In this document: positions 49,732 through 57,610 of the stretch, one piece after another
Layout of the letters: each line of letters begins with the position of its first letter
Numbering within the stretch: position 1 is the stretch's first letter
Source: Bradyrhizobium sp. Arg816
GTDB lineage: Bacteria; Pseudomonadota; Alphaproteobacteria; Rhizobiales; Xanthobacteraceae
DNA: 64,000 nucleotides
Assembly: GCF_029989365.1 (NCBI RefSeq)
Contig: NZ_JAPRAQ010000004.1
Location: forward strand, 248,001-312,000
Reading direction: 5' to 3'
Notes under the pieces: generated by a model
The model's input: the letters and a program-made list of their open reading frames with translations, nothing else
What the model was told of the DNA's origin: nothing
The model's database searches: none
Program-made: the position numbers and the translations under genes

Positions 49732-50616
49732 TTACAGCACCGGTAGCAGCGCGCTCTTCAATTCGCGCAAGAGAGCCTGCACCGCGGCGGCGTTGCGCCG
49801 CCGCTCGGGGATCGCAGCCTTGACCCACAGCTCGGGGATTGGAAAGTCGCGCAGCACCGGCTTGAGCGTACCGTCGCGCAGGGCATCCGCCACGAGATAA
49901 TGGGAGATCAGCGCGATGCCGTTGCCGGCGATCGCGCTACGCGCCAGCACATGGCCCTCGTTGGAGGAGAGCAGCGGGCTGACCTGGATGCTGATGCGCC
50001 CGCGCGGGCCGTCGAAGATCCACTCAGGTCCCGTCGGCAGAAAGCTGAGACAGCGATGGTCGACCAGGTCGCGCGGGTGCTTTGGCGCGCCGTGCTTCTT
50101 CAAATAGGCCGGTGAGGCGCACAGCAGCCGCTTCAGCGGACACAGCGGCTCGTCGACCACGCCGCCGAAGGAATGAGGGAAGGCGCCGATGGCGATGTCA
50201 AAGCCTTCGGTGACGGGATCGACCGGGCGATCGATCAGCACGATCTCGAGTTTCAATCGCGGGTTCTGCGTCTGGAAGGCACTGAAGGCGTCGGCAAGGC
50301 GCGCCACGGTGAGCGAGGTCGGCGCCTTGATGCGGAGGTGATCGACGAGATCGTGTCCCTTCTCGCCCATGCGGGAGAGCAGGTCGGTGGCATCGGTGAC
50401 GACGCCGCGCGCGCGATGGACGTAGCGCTGGCCGGCGTCGGTCAGACGCAATTGCCGGGTCGAGCGGTGAAACAGCGGCGTATCGATCCGCGCCTCCAGT
50501 TGTGTGACGCGCTTGGCCACGACCGAGGTCGAGACATTGAGCTTTCGCGCAGCGGCGGAGAAACCGGCTGCGTCGGCGGTGGCGAGGAACGCCTGAAGGT
50601 TTACCAGGATGTCCAT
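49732..50616 (-). CDS. LysR-family transcriptional regulator
   Basis: A 294-residue protein from ATG 50616 (AAGG in the leader). The winged HTH is at the N-terminus (LQAFLATADAAGFSAAARKL, NVSTSVVAKRVTQLEARID), followed by a substrate-binding domain typical of the family (LKLEIVLIDRPVDPVTEGFDIAIGAF). It is divergent from an FAD oxidoreductase gene 110 bases away and probably controls it and the linked ABC transporter. A 19-bp palindrome lies 7-25 bases upstream of its start. Confidence 0.92.
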   Translation of the reverse strand: MDILVNLQAFLATADAAGFSAAARKLNVSTSVVAKRVTQLEARIDTPLFHRSTRQLRLTDAGQRYVHRARGVVTDATDLLSRMGEKGHDLVDHLRIKAPTSLTVARLADAFSAFQTQNPRLKLEIVLIDRPVDPVTEGFDIAIGAFPHSFGGVVDEPLCPLKRLLCASPAYLKKHGAPKHPRDLVDHRCLSFLPTGPEWIFDGPRGRISIQVSPLLSSNEGHVLARSAIAGNGIALISHYLVADALRDGTLKPVLRDFPIPELWVKAAIPERRRNAAAVQALLRELKSALLPVL

Positions 50617-50622
50617 GTCGAC

Positions 50623-50641
50623 CTTTCTCGATTCGAGAAAG
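50623..50641. promoter_or_regulatory. Palindrome in the LysR/FAD-oxidoreductase intergenic region
   Basis: Perfect 9-bp arms around one base: CTTTCTCGA-T-TCGAGAAAG. It overlaps the leader and ribosome site of the lysR-type gene, so it is a candidate for its autoregulatory operator. Confidence 0.6.
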
Positions 50642-50726
50642 CTGATCGCGTATTTTGGTGGATTGTAGCTCGCCTAGCGTTAATTCATAGTCGGCTTCAA
50701 GCAAGAGATTTTGGGAGCGGACGCGC

Positions 50727-52094
50727 ATGCGGGCCATGATGATCGAAGAACCGGCACGCCAGGTGCCGCTCTACGGCGAATATGAAGTCGTCGTTCTCGG
50801 CGGCGGGCCGGCCGGCATCGTGGCGGCGGCGTCAGCGGCGCGCGCGGGACGAAAGACGCTGCTGATCGAGCGCTACGGCTTCCTCGGCGGCATGGGCACG
50901 GCTGCCGGCGTCACCAATTTCTGCGGCCTGCATGGCAATGTCTACGGCCAGGCCCACCGGCTGGTGCAGGGCATGGCGTCCGATCTGCTGGCGCGGATTG
51001 ATCATTTGAACGGCCTCAACGCGCCGCATTTGATCCTCGGCAAGGTCTTCGCCCAGGCCTATGACACCGCGGCCTACAAGATCGCGGCCGACGAGCTGCT
51101 CGCCAGCCACAAGGTGCACATCCTCTTCCATGCGCTCGGTGCCGGTGTCGTGATGGGCGATAACAGCCGCATCGATGCGCTGATGGTCGAAACCAAGGCC
51201 GGACGGCAGGCGGTCCGCGCCGAGATCTTCATCGATTGCTCCGGCGACGGCGACCTCGCGGTCTGGGCCGGGGCGCCGTTCGAGGTCGGCGATGAGCACG
51301 GCCATCCGATGTACCCCTCGATGATGCTTCGTCTCAACGGCATCGATCCCGAGAAGGCGGGCGATGCCTGGCGAACCATCCCGCAATTGATGGAGAAGGC
51401 GATCGCCGCCGGCACCCACACATTCCCGCGCAAGAGCGCGATCGTGCGGCCGCAGAAATCAGGCATCGAATGGCGGGTGAATTTCACGCAAGTGGCGCGC
51501 GAGGACGGCCATGCCATCAACGGCATCGAGCCCGACGACCTCACCCGCGGCGAGATCGAGGGCCGCAAGCAGGCGCTGGCCGCATTCGAGTTCCTGCGCA
51601 GCAGCGTGCCGGGTTTTGAAAAATCCTACATCGTCGATTTGCCGCCGCAGCTCGGCATCCGCGAGACCCGTCGCATCAAGGGCGGCTACCAGCTCAGCGG
51701 CGAGGATGTGCTCGGCTGCGCCTCGTTCGCGGATTCGATCGGCGTCAATGGCTGGCCGATCGAGGCCCATGTTCCCGGCGATGTCGTCTTCACGTTCCCG
51801 CCAATCCCGGAATCGCGCGGCTATAACGAGCTGCCTTACCGGATGCTGGTGCCCGAGGGCGTCGACAATCTCCTCGTCGCCGGCCGCTGCGCCTCGATGA
51901 CCCATGAGGGCCAGTCGGCGGCGCGGGTTTCCGGTGCCTGTTTCGTGATGGGCGAGGCCGCCGGTTCCGCCGCCGCGCTCGCGCTCTCAGGAAACCGCAT
52001 CCCGCGCGACATCCCCATTGAAAAATTGCAGGAAACGTTGAAACAACAGGGCGCCTTCATCGGGCGGGACCAGCCCGTGCCCGAAGGATTGTGA
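50727..52094 (+). CDS. FAD-dependent oxidoreductase (FAD_oxidored/PF12831-like)
   Basis: A 455-residue flavoprotein from ATG 50727 (ATG 50736 is an alternative). The dinucleotide fold YEVVVLGGGPAGIVAAASAA (residues 19-38) and LIERYGFLGGMGTAAGVTNF fit PF12831-type oxidoreductases. AEIFIDCSGDGDLAVWAGAPFEVGDEHG and the late NLLVAGRCASMTHEGQSAAR (second FAD-contact motif, about 379-398) are also typical. The substrate is not known. It is the first gene of a plus-strand unit with the ABC importer, controlled probably by the divergent LysR protein. Confidence 0.88.
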   Translation: MRAMMIEEPARQVPLYGEYEVVVLGGGPAGIVAAASAARAGRKTLLIERYGFLGGMGTAAGVTNFCGLHGNVYGQAHRLVQGMASDLLARIDHLNGLNAPHLILGKVFAQAYDTAAYKIAADELLASHKVHILFHALGAGVVMGDNSRIDALMVETKAGRQAVRAEIFIDCSGDGDLAVWAGAPFEVGDEHGHPMYPSMMLRLNGIDPEKAGDAWRTIPQLMEKAIAAGTHTFPRKSAIVRPQKSGIEWRVNFTQVAREDGHAINGIEPDDLTRGEIEGRKQALAAFEFLRSSVPGFEKSYIVDLPPQLGIRETRRIKGGYQLSGEDVLGCASFADSIGVNGWPIEAHVPGDVVFTFPPIPESRGYNELPYRMLVPEGVDNLLVAGRCASMTHEGQSAARVSGACFVMGEAAGSAAALALSGNRIPRDIPIEKLQETLKQQGAFIGRDQPVPEGL

Positions 52095-52139
52095 CGGTTG
52101 TAACATTACGACCGAGAGAACGACGACGGAGGAAACGGG

Positions 52140-53144
52140 ATGATCGGGATTGTGCGGCTCGCACTGGCTGGCCTGATGACGATCACAGCGCTGGGCGCGG
52201 CCCGGGCCGAAGACGCGCTGAAGGCCAGGGTCGGCGTGCTCCGCCTGTCGTCGTCCGCGCCCGTCTTCATTGCGCAGGACAAGGGCTATTTCCGCGAGGC
52301 CGGTCTCGATGTCGAGCTGAAGTTCTTCGATGCGGCGCAGCCGATCGCGGTCGCGACCACCTCGGGCGACATCGATTTCGGTGTCACCGCCTTCACGGCG
52401 GGTCTCTACAATCTCGCCGGCAAAGGCACGCTGAAAGTGATCGGCGGCATGAGCCGCGAGAAGGCCGGTTATCCCCTGATCGGCTATTTCGCCAGCAACA
52501 ACGCCTATGCCGCCGGGCTGAAGACGCCGAAAGACCTCGCGGGCAAGCGTGTGGCGATGACGCAGGTTGGCTCGTCCTTTCACTATTCGCTGGGGCTGCT
52601 CGCCGACAAATACGGTTTCAGGCTCGCCGACGTGAAGATCGTGCCGCTGCAATCGCTGTCGAACGCGGCGGCCGCCCTGAAGGGCGAAACCGTGGATGCG
52701 GCGCTGCTGCCGATCTCCACCGCGCGAAAGCTGATGGACGAGGGCGGCGCGAAGTTTTTGGGATGGGTCGGCGACGAGACGCCCTGGCAATTGGGTGCGG
52801 TGTTCGCTTCGCCCAAGACGCTGACCAACAAGGTGCTGGTGACGAAATTTCTCGGCGTGCTCGCGAAAGCCGACCGCGAATATCACGACGTCATCCTCGC
52901 CGCAATGAAGGACGGCGTCGCGCCCATCAACGACAAGACAAAGCCGCTGCTGGAGATCATCGCCAAATACACCAATTTGCCGGTCGAGCAGGTGGTCGGC
53001 AATTGCGCCTATATCGATCCCGACGGCAAGCTCGACGTCAAGAACGTCGACAACCAGATCAAATGGCTGCAGGAGCAGGGCTTTGCCGACAAGGGCTTTG
53101 ATGCGAACACGATCATCGCCAAGGATTTTGTGAAGGCGGATTGA
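52140..53144 (+). CDS. NitT/TauT-type ABC transporter substrate-binding protein
   Basis: A 334-residue receptor from ATG 52140 (GGAGGAAACGG upstream). A signal peptide (about residues 1-22, cleavage near ARA-EDA) is followed by RVGVLRLSSSAPVFIAQDKG and YFREAGLDVELKFFDAAQPI, the N-terminal layout of SsuA/TauA-type proteins. TSGDIDFGVTAFTAGLYNLAG and the PLKSLSN-like KIVPLQSLSNAAAALKGE are also typical. With the ATPase and permease encoded just downstream it makes a complete importer. Gentisate-pathway neighbours make an aromatic acid a plausible cargo. Confidence 0.88.
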   Translation: MIGIVRLALAGLMTITALGAARAEDALKARVGVLRLSSSAPVFIAQDKGYFREAGLDVELKFFDAAQPIAVATTSGDIDFGVTAFTAGLYNLAGKGTLKVIGGMSREKAGYPLIGYFASNNAYAAGLKTPKDLAGKRVAMTQVGSSFHYSLGLLADKYGFRLADVKIVPLQSLSNAAAALKGETVDAALLPISTARKLMDEGGAKFLGWVGDETPWQLGAVFASPKTLTNKVLVTKFLGVLAKADREYHDVILAAMKDGVAPINDKTKPLLEIIAKYTNLPVEQVVGNCAYIDPDGKLDVKNVDNQIKWLQEQGFADKGFDANTIIAKDFVKAD

Positions 53145-53180
53145 TGCTAACAATGTGGATTGGTGCGGCAGGCGATCTGC

Positions 53181-53411
53181 CACCCTCCCCTGGAGGGGGA
53201 GGGTCGATCGTACCGGCGATGCGCAGCATCGTCCGGAGCGAGCGGGGCGGGGTGAGCCACAGCGGCGATCTCTCCGTCGTTCGCTCTAACCACTCGCGAA
53301 GGGTTCGCGCCTATCCACTGTCAGTATCATTGCGGATAGTCCGTCACCCCACCCCGGCCCGCATTTCGCTTCGCTCAATACGAACCGACCCTCCCCCTCC
53401 AGGGGAGGGTG
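53181..53411. repeat. Long inverted-repeat element inside the ABC operon
   Basis: The left end CACCCTCCCCTGGAGGGGGA and the right end CCCCTCCAGGGGAGGGTG are inverted copies, so the 231-bp element is bounded by complementary arms of about 20 bp. Smaller palindromes fill the middle (GGTGAG/CTCACC type). It separates the binding-protein gene from the ATPase gene, so read-through of its stem may tune expression. No gene is present in 53145-53430. Confidence 0.75.
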
Positions 53412-53430
53412 AAAAAAGCGGGCTCGTCGC

Positions 53431-54204
53431 ATGGACCTGATCGCCAACCACATCAGCCATCGCTTCGGCGACCTCGCCGTGCTCGACGACGTTTCCTTCA
53501 CCGTCGGTGCCGGCGAGGTGGTGGCGATCGTCGGTCCGTCCGGCTGCGGCAAGAGCACGCTGCTGTCGATCCTCGGCGGGCTGTTGCAGCCGACGTCCGG
53601 CGCGCCCGAGCTGCGCGGGGCCCCGCCGGCGGACAGCCTCAATCCGCTGACCTTCGTGTTCCAGGATTTCGCGCTGCTGCCCTGGGCGACGGTGGAGGAG
53701 AATGTCGAATTCCCGTTGCTGCACACGCAGCTTTCGGCGGCCCAGCGCCGCGCGCTGGTCGACGACGCCTTGCGCCGCACCGGCCTGACCGACTTCCGCA
53801 CAACCTATCCGAAGCAGCTTTCCGGCGGTATGCGCCAGCGCGTCGGCATTTCGCGCGCGCTTGCGGTCAAGCCCGCCATCCTGCTGATGGACGAACCGCT
53901 CTCGGCGCTGGATTCGCAGACCCGCGAATTGCTGATGGAAGACTTTGTCCGCCTGCTCGCCGATGGCGGCATGGGCGCGGTCTATGTCACCCACAATCTC
54001 GAGGAGGCCGCACGGCTCGCCGACCGCATCGTGGTCCTGTCGCGGCGGCCGGGCCGCATTCGAGAGGTCGTGACCGTACCGATGACGCGCACCGAGCGCG
54101 GCGAGATCGCTGCGCGTGAAAAGCTGCTGGCGCTTCAGAACCAGATCTGGTCGCTGATCCGCAACGAGGCGATCGACGCCGAGCGCGAGGTCCAGCATGC
54201 TTGA
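53431..54204 (+). CDS. ABC transporter ATP-binding protein (NitT/TauT type)
   Basis: A 257-residue ATPase from ATG 53431. Walker A GPSGCGKST (about residues 35-43), Q-loop FVFQDFALLPWATVEENVEF, signature LSGGMRQRVG (about 131-140), Walker B ILLMDEPLSALD (about 151-162) and the H-loop His in VYVTHNLEEA are all intact. The C-terminus overlaps the permease gene by 8 bases. It energises the importer together with the receptor at 52140. Confidence 0.95.
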   Translation: MDLIANHISHRFGDLAVLDDVSFTVGAGEVVAIVGPSGCGKSTLLSILGGLLQPTSGAPELRGAPPADSLNPLTFVFQDFALLPWATVEENVEFPLLHTQLSAAQRRALVDDALRRTGLTDFRTTYPKQLSGGMRQRVGISRALAVKPAILLMDEPLSALDSQTRELLMEDFVRLLADGGMGAVYVTHNLEEAARLADRIVVLSRRPGRIREVVTVPMTRTERGEIAAREKLLALQNQIWSLIRNEAIDAEREVQHA

Positions 54205-55015
54205 TCGCGCGGGGACGTCTGCGAAGGACGACACGACGCGGCGCGTCCGTTTTCGCGGCGCCGGCTTCGTGCCCGCGAGCAGCCGTTTCGGCGGCTGGAT
54301 CGCGCTCGCCCTCGTCATTGCGATCTGGCAGGCGGCCGGCAGCGCCGGGCTCGTCAATCCGCTGTTCCTGCCGGCGCCGGCTGCGATCGCGCGCGCGATC
54401 TACCAGCTCGCGATGTCAGGCGCGCTCTGGCAGCATCTCTCGGCCTCGCTGCTGCGCATCGGCGTCGGCTGGGTGCTGGGAACAGCGGCCGGCGTCGCGG
54501 TCGGCTTTGCCATCGGCTTGTCGCGGCTTGCGCGCAGCGTCGGCATCACCTTCATCTCGGCGCTGTTCCCGATCCCGAAGATCGCGCTGCTGCCATTGCT
54601 CATTCTCTGGCTCGGCATCGGCGAAGAGCCGAAGATCGCCACCATTGCGCTCGGCGTGTTCTTCTCGACCGCGATCTCGGTCTATAGCGGCGTCGATGCG
54701 GTGCCGCGCAACCTCATCCGCATGGCGCAGAGTTTCAACGTTCCCTTCGCCACCATCGTGCGCAAGGTGATCTGGCCCGGCGCGCTGCCCGCCATCCTCG
54801 CCGGCTTCCGCATCACCGCGTCCGTCGCGCTGCTGCTCGTCGTCAGCGCCGAGATGATCGGCGCCCAGTACGGCATCGGCGCCTTTGTGCTTCAGGCCGG
54901 CAATCTGATGCAGACGGATCAGCTGCTCGCGGGCGTGGTGATCCTGTCGGTGTTCGGGCTTGTGGTCGGGAAGGTGATTGGCTGGCTGGAGACGCGGTTG
55001 TTGCACTGGCGGTAG
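54197..55015 (+). CDS. ABC transporter permease (NitT/TauT type)
   Basis: A 272-residue integral membrane protein from ATG 54197, overlapping the ATPase stop. Six hydrophobic segments follow an N-terminal tail, starting with GWIALALVIAIWQAAGSAGL. The cytoplasmic coupling motif reads ISVYSGVDAVPRNLIRMAQSF (E-A-A-type loop) and is followed by the PGALPAILAGFRITASVALL helix. It is the last gene of the operon. Confidence 0.93.
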   Translation: MLDRAGTSAKDDTTRRVRFRGAGFVPASSRFGGWIALALVIAIWQAAGSAGLVNPLFLPAPAAIARAIYQLAMSGALWQHLSASLLRIGVGWVLGTAAGVAVGFAIGLSRLARSVGITFISALFPIPKIALLPLLILWLGIGEEPKIATIALGVFFSTAISVYSGVDAVPRNLIRMAQSFNVPFATIVRKVIWPGALPAILAGFRITASVALLLVVSAEMIGAQYGIGAFVLQAGNLMQTDQLLAGVVILSVFGLVVGKVIGWLETRLLHWR

Positions 55016-55032
55016 CCACAATCACCGCAGCC

Positions 55033-55116
55033 GTAGGGTGGGCAAAGCGTAAGCGTGCCCACCATTCCTTCATGAGAAGACGTGGGCACGGCGCGTTGCG
55101 CCTTTGCCCACCCTAC
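55033..55116. repeat. Inverted repeat GTAGGGTGGGCAAAG...CTTTGCCCACCCTAC
   Basis: The 15-bp arms at 55033-55047 and 55102-55116 are perfect complements, with an inner GCGTGCCCAC/GTGGGCACG pair. It sits between the convergent permease and gentisate dioxygenase genes and can act as a bidirectional terminator. Confidence 0.85.
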
Positions 55117-55123
55117 GAGAGCC

Positions 55124-56164
55124 TCACGCGTTGCCGCGATCCTCGCGAAACAGATCCAGCTTCTGCTGCACCGGGCGATCCGAGAAGCTGAACAGCACGG
55201 CGTCGTCTTCGGCCTCGTGCGTCACCCATTGCCAGCTCGGCACCACGAACAGATCACGCGGGCCCCATTCGAAAACGGCATCGCCAATACGGCTGCGTCC
55301 CTTGCCCTCGATCGGACAGAACACGGTCGCATCGGTCGCGCGGTAGCGTGCGGTCTTGAAACCCTTCGGCAGCAACTGGATGAAGGTGCCGATGGTCGGC
55401 ATTGCGAAATCGCCGGTCTCGGGGTTGCTGAATTTCAGCTTCAATCCGTGGCAGGCGTCCCACTCCTGGCTCGCGCGGGCTTTCTCCAGCGCCTCGCGGG
55501 TGTAGGCATAGGGATAGCTGAAGATCGGTGAGGTCTTGGACGATCGCTTCGCGTCGACCGGCAGCAGATTGTGGCCGTAGCGCGCAAAGCTATCGCCGGC
55601 GGGCCTGGTGATCTTCTGCTGGTCTTCCTTGGAGCCTTCCGCAAAGGAGCAGTCGAAGAACTGCACCAGCGGGATGTCGAGGCCGTCGAGCCAGAACATC
55701 GGCTCAGTGGTCTCGTTGGAATGATCGTGCCAGGTCATCGACGGCGTGATGATGAAATCGCCGGGCTCCATCGCGGTGCGCTCACCGTCCACCGCGGTGT
55801 GGGCGCCCTTGCCTTCGAGCACGAAGCGCAGCGCCGACTGGCTGTGCCGGTGGGCGGGCGCGACGTCGCCGGGCACCACCATCTGCACGCCGGCATAGAG
55901 CGAGGTCGTGATTTTCGACTGGCCGCGCAGGCCGGGGTTCTCCAGCACCAGCACGCGCCGCTCGGCTTCCTTGGCCGTGATCAGCTTGCCGGCCTCCGTC
56001 ATGTAGTCGCGGATGATTTCGAATTTCCATAGATGCGGGCGGCAGCCGCTCTTCGGCTCCGGCGTGATCAAATCGCTCATCACCGTCCACAGCGCGGTGA
56101 GATTTTCGCCGTCGATCTTCCGGTAGAACGCCTCGCGTTCCGGCGTCTTGGTCACGGCTTCCAT
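55124..56164 (-). CDS. Gentisate 1,2-dioxygenase
   Basis: A 346-residue bicupin from ATG 56164 (GGGAGCAGC upstream; the longer open frame crosses its promoter). The N-terminal cupin carries the Fe(II) ligand cluster APAHRHSQSALRFVLEGKG (about residues 93-111) and MTWHDHSN (about 143-150). The C-terminal cupin (GDAVFEWGPRDLFVVPSWQW) is degenerate, as usual in the family. The enzyme opens the ring of gentisate to maleylpyruvate. Its minus-strand promoter (56191-56224) contains a likely MarR operator. Zeta-GST isomerase and MarR genes are encoded divergently. Confidence 0.92.
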   Translation of the reverse strand: MEAVTKTPEREAFYRKIDGENLTALWTVMSDLITPEPKSGCRPHLWKFEIIRDYMTEAGKLITAKEAERRVLVLENPGLRGQSKITTSLYAGVQMVVPGDVAPAHRHSQSALRFVLEGKGAHTAVDGERTAMEPGDFIITPSMTWHDHSNETTEPMFWLDGLDIPLVQFFDCSFAEGSKEDQQKITRPAGDSFARYGHNLLPVDAKRSSKTSPIFSYPYAYTREALEKARASQEWDACHGLKLKFSNPETGDFAMPTIGTFIQLLPKGFKTARYRATDATVFCPIEGKGRSRIGDAVFEWGPRDLFVVPSWQWVTHEAEDDAVLFSFSDRPVQQKLDLFREDRGNA

Positions 56165-56190
56165 GGTTGCTGCTCCCGATCGTTTTGTTA

Positions 56191-56224
56191 ATTGACAGTA
56201 TACTGACGATCTAGGTAGCGTCAA
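56191..56224 (-). promoter_or_regulatory. Promoter and putative MarR operator of the gentisate dioxygenase gene
   Basis: On the minus strand TTGACG (complement of 56219-56224) and TATACT (complement of 56197-56202) are 16 bases apart. The -10 lies inside the 10-bp palindrome CAGTATACTG (56196-56205). The 25 bases 56191-56215 match 60375-60399 at 23 positions. Confidence 0.7.
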
Positions 56225-56246
56225 CGTGACGAACGACATACAAGGT

Positions 56247-56285
56247 CGTCATTCCGGCTCTCGCTTTGCGAGCCCCGGAATGACG
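56247..56285. repeat. Short palindromic repeat
   Basis: CGTCATTCCGGCTCTCGC pairs with GCGAGCCCCGGAATGACG (one bulge or mismatch), forming a long stem between the dioxygenase promoter and the isomerase gene. Confidence 0.8.
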
Positions 56286-56307
56286 GAAAATGAAAGGGAG
56301 GGTTCCG

Positions 56308-56940
56308 ATGAAGCTGCACGGCTATTTCCGCTCCAGCGCCGCCTATCGGGTGCGGATCGCGCTGAACCTCAAGGGCCTCGGCGCCCAGCACCTGCCGCAT
56401 CATCTTCGCAAGGGCGAGCAATGTGCGCCCGCCTATCTCGCCATCAATCCGCAAGGGTTGGTGCCGACGCTGGAGAACGATGCGGGAGTGGCGCTGACCC
56501 AATCGGTCGCCATCATCGAATGGCTCGACGAGACGCATCCCAATCCGCCGCTGCTGCCGAAGGATCCGTTGCGGCGCGCGAAGGTGAGGGCGTTCGCGCT
56601 GGCGATCGCCTGCGACACCCACCCGGTGCAGAACCTGAAGGTGCTGGCGCGGCTGCGCGAGCTCGGCCTGGCCGAGGAGAAGGTCCAGGACTGGGCGGCC
56701 TGGGTCAACCGCGAGGGGCTGTCGGCCTGCGAGACGCTGATCAAGGACGAGCCGGGGCCGTTCTGCTTCGGCGATGCGCCGACGCTCGCCGATCTCTGCC
56801 TGGTGCCGCAGCTCGCCAATGCCCGCCGTTTCGGGGTCGATGTCGCTGCCTATCCGCGGCTGCTGAAGGCGGAAGCTGCGGCAAAGGGGTTGCCGGCCTT
56901 CGCAAACGCCGCGCCGGAGCAGCAGCCCGATGCCGAGTAA
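56308..56940 (+). CDS. Maleylacetoacetate/maleylpyruvate isomerase (zeta-class GST)
   Basis: A 210-residue zeta-GST from ATG 56308 behind AAAGGGAGGG. The N-terminal thioredoxin-fold motif is SSAAYRVRIALNLKGL (residues 8-23), in which the family Cys position is Ala. NPQGLVPTLEND and LTQSVAIIEWLDETHP complete the GSH site, and PFCFGDAPTLADLCLVPQ is the typical C-terminal helix. Beside a gentisate dioxygenase the reaction is most likely maleylpyruvate to fumarylpyruvate. A fumarylpyruvate hydrolase gene is not in the window. Confidence 0.88.
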   Translation: MKLHGYFRSSAAYRVRIALNLKGLGAQHLPHHLRKGEQCAPAYLAINPQGLVPTLENDAGVALTQSVAIIEWLDETHPNPPLLPKDPLRRAKVRAFALAIACDTHPVQNLKVLARLRELGLAEEKVQDWAAWVNREGLSACETLIKDEPGPFCFGDAPTLADLCLVPQLANARRFGVDVAAYPRLLKAEAAAKGLPAFANAAPEQQPDAE

Positions 56941-57442
56941 GCCCGCCCCTCCGATCACGATCGACGCGGTCTACGCCGCGCCGGGCTATCTGTTCCGGCG
57001 CATGCAGCAGATCGCTGTCTCGATCTTCATGGAGGAGTGCAAGGCGTTCGATCTCACGCCGGTGCAATATGCCGCACTGATCGCGATCCACACCCATCCC
57101 GGCATCGACGCGACACGGCTGTCGGCGGTGATCGCCTTCGACCGCTCCACGCTCGGCAGCGTGATCGAGCGGCTGCAGGCCAAGGATTTCATCGAGCGCA
57201 AGCCGGCCCCCGAAGACAAGCGGATCAAGCTGCTCTATCTGACGAAATCAGGCGCGGCGATCCTGCGCGAGATCATCCCCGCCGTCGAGCGGGCCCAGGC
57301 GCGGATGCTGGAGCCGCTGAAACCCGCCGACCGCAAGACGCTGATGGGGCTTTTGGTCCAGCTCGTCGACCTCAACAACGAGGCCTCGCGCGTGCCGCTG
57401 CGCGCCGAGGATGCGCTGGAGCATCTGGGGAAGGGTGGGTGA
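56930..57442 (+). CDS. MarR-family transcriptional regulator of the aromatic module
   Basis: A 170-residue winged-HTH protein from ATG 56930, overlapping the isomerase gene by 11 bases. Helical dimer regions flank the DNA-binding part: LTPVQYAALIAIHTHPGIDA, the recognition helix region DRSTLGSVIERLQAKDFIER and the wing KPAPEDKRIKLLYLTKSG. MarR repressors typically bind short palindromes and release on binding aromatic or CoA ligands. The two 25-bp sites at 56191 and 60375 are its probable targets. Confidence 0.92.
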   Translation: MPSKPAPPITIDAVYAAPGYLFRRMQQIAVSIFMEECKAFDLTPVQYAALIAIHTHPGIDATRLSAVIAFDRSTLGSVIERLQAKDFIERKPAPEDKRIKLLYLTKSGAAILREIIPAVERAQARMLEPLKPADRKTLMGLLVQLVDLNNEASRVPLRAEDALEHLGKGG

Positions 57443-57491
57443 GGGGGTGTGGCGTCTCTCGTGTGTAGTGACGCCGTTGCCCCAGTCTCAA

Positions 57492-57596
57492 CTGTCATTC
57501 CCCGCGAAGGCGGGGAATCCAGTACGCCGCGGCCTCCCGGCTCAATCACAACCGCCTCTGGAATACTGGATCGCCCGCCTCCGCGGGCGATGACAG
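57492..57596. repeat. Palindromic intergenic repeat with CTGTCATTCCCC ends
   Basis: The outer ends are CTGTCATTCC...GATGACAG, with inner stems CCCCGCGAAGGCGGGG and GCCCGCCTCCGCGGGC. It lies between the convergent MarR and CoA ligase genes and may terminate both. Confidence 0.8.
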
Positions 57597-57610
57597 CGAG
57601 TTTGGGATTG

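Noticed and set aside
47984..49828. A 614-codon open frame on the minus strand
   Set aside because: It is antisense to the chemoreceptor gene, which has complete TM, HAMP and signalling domains.
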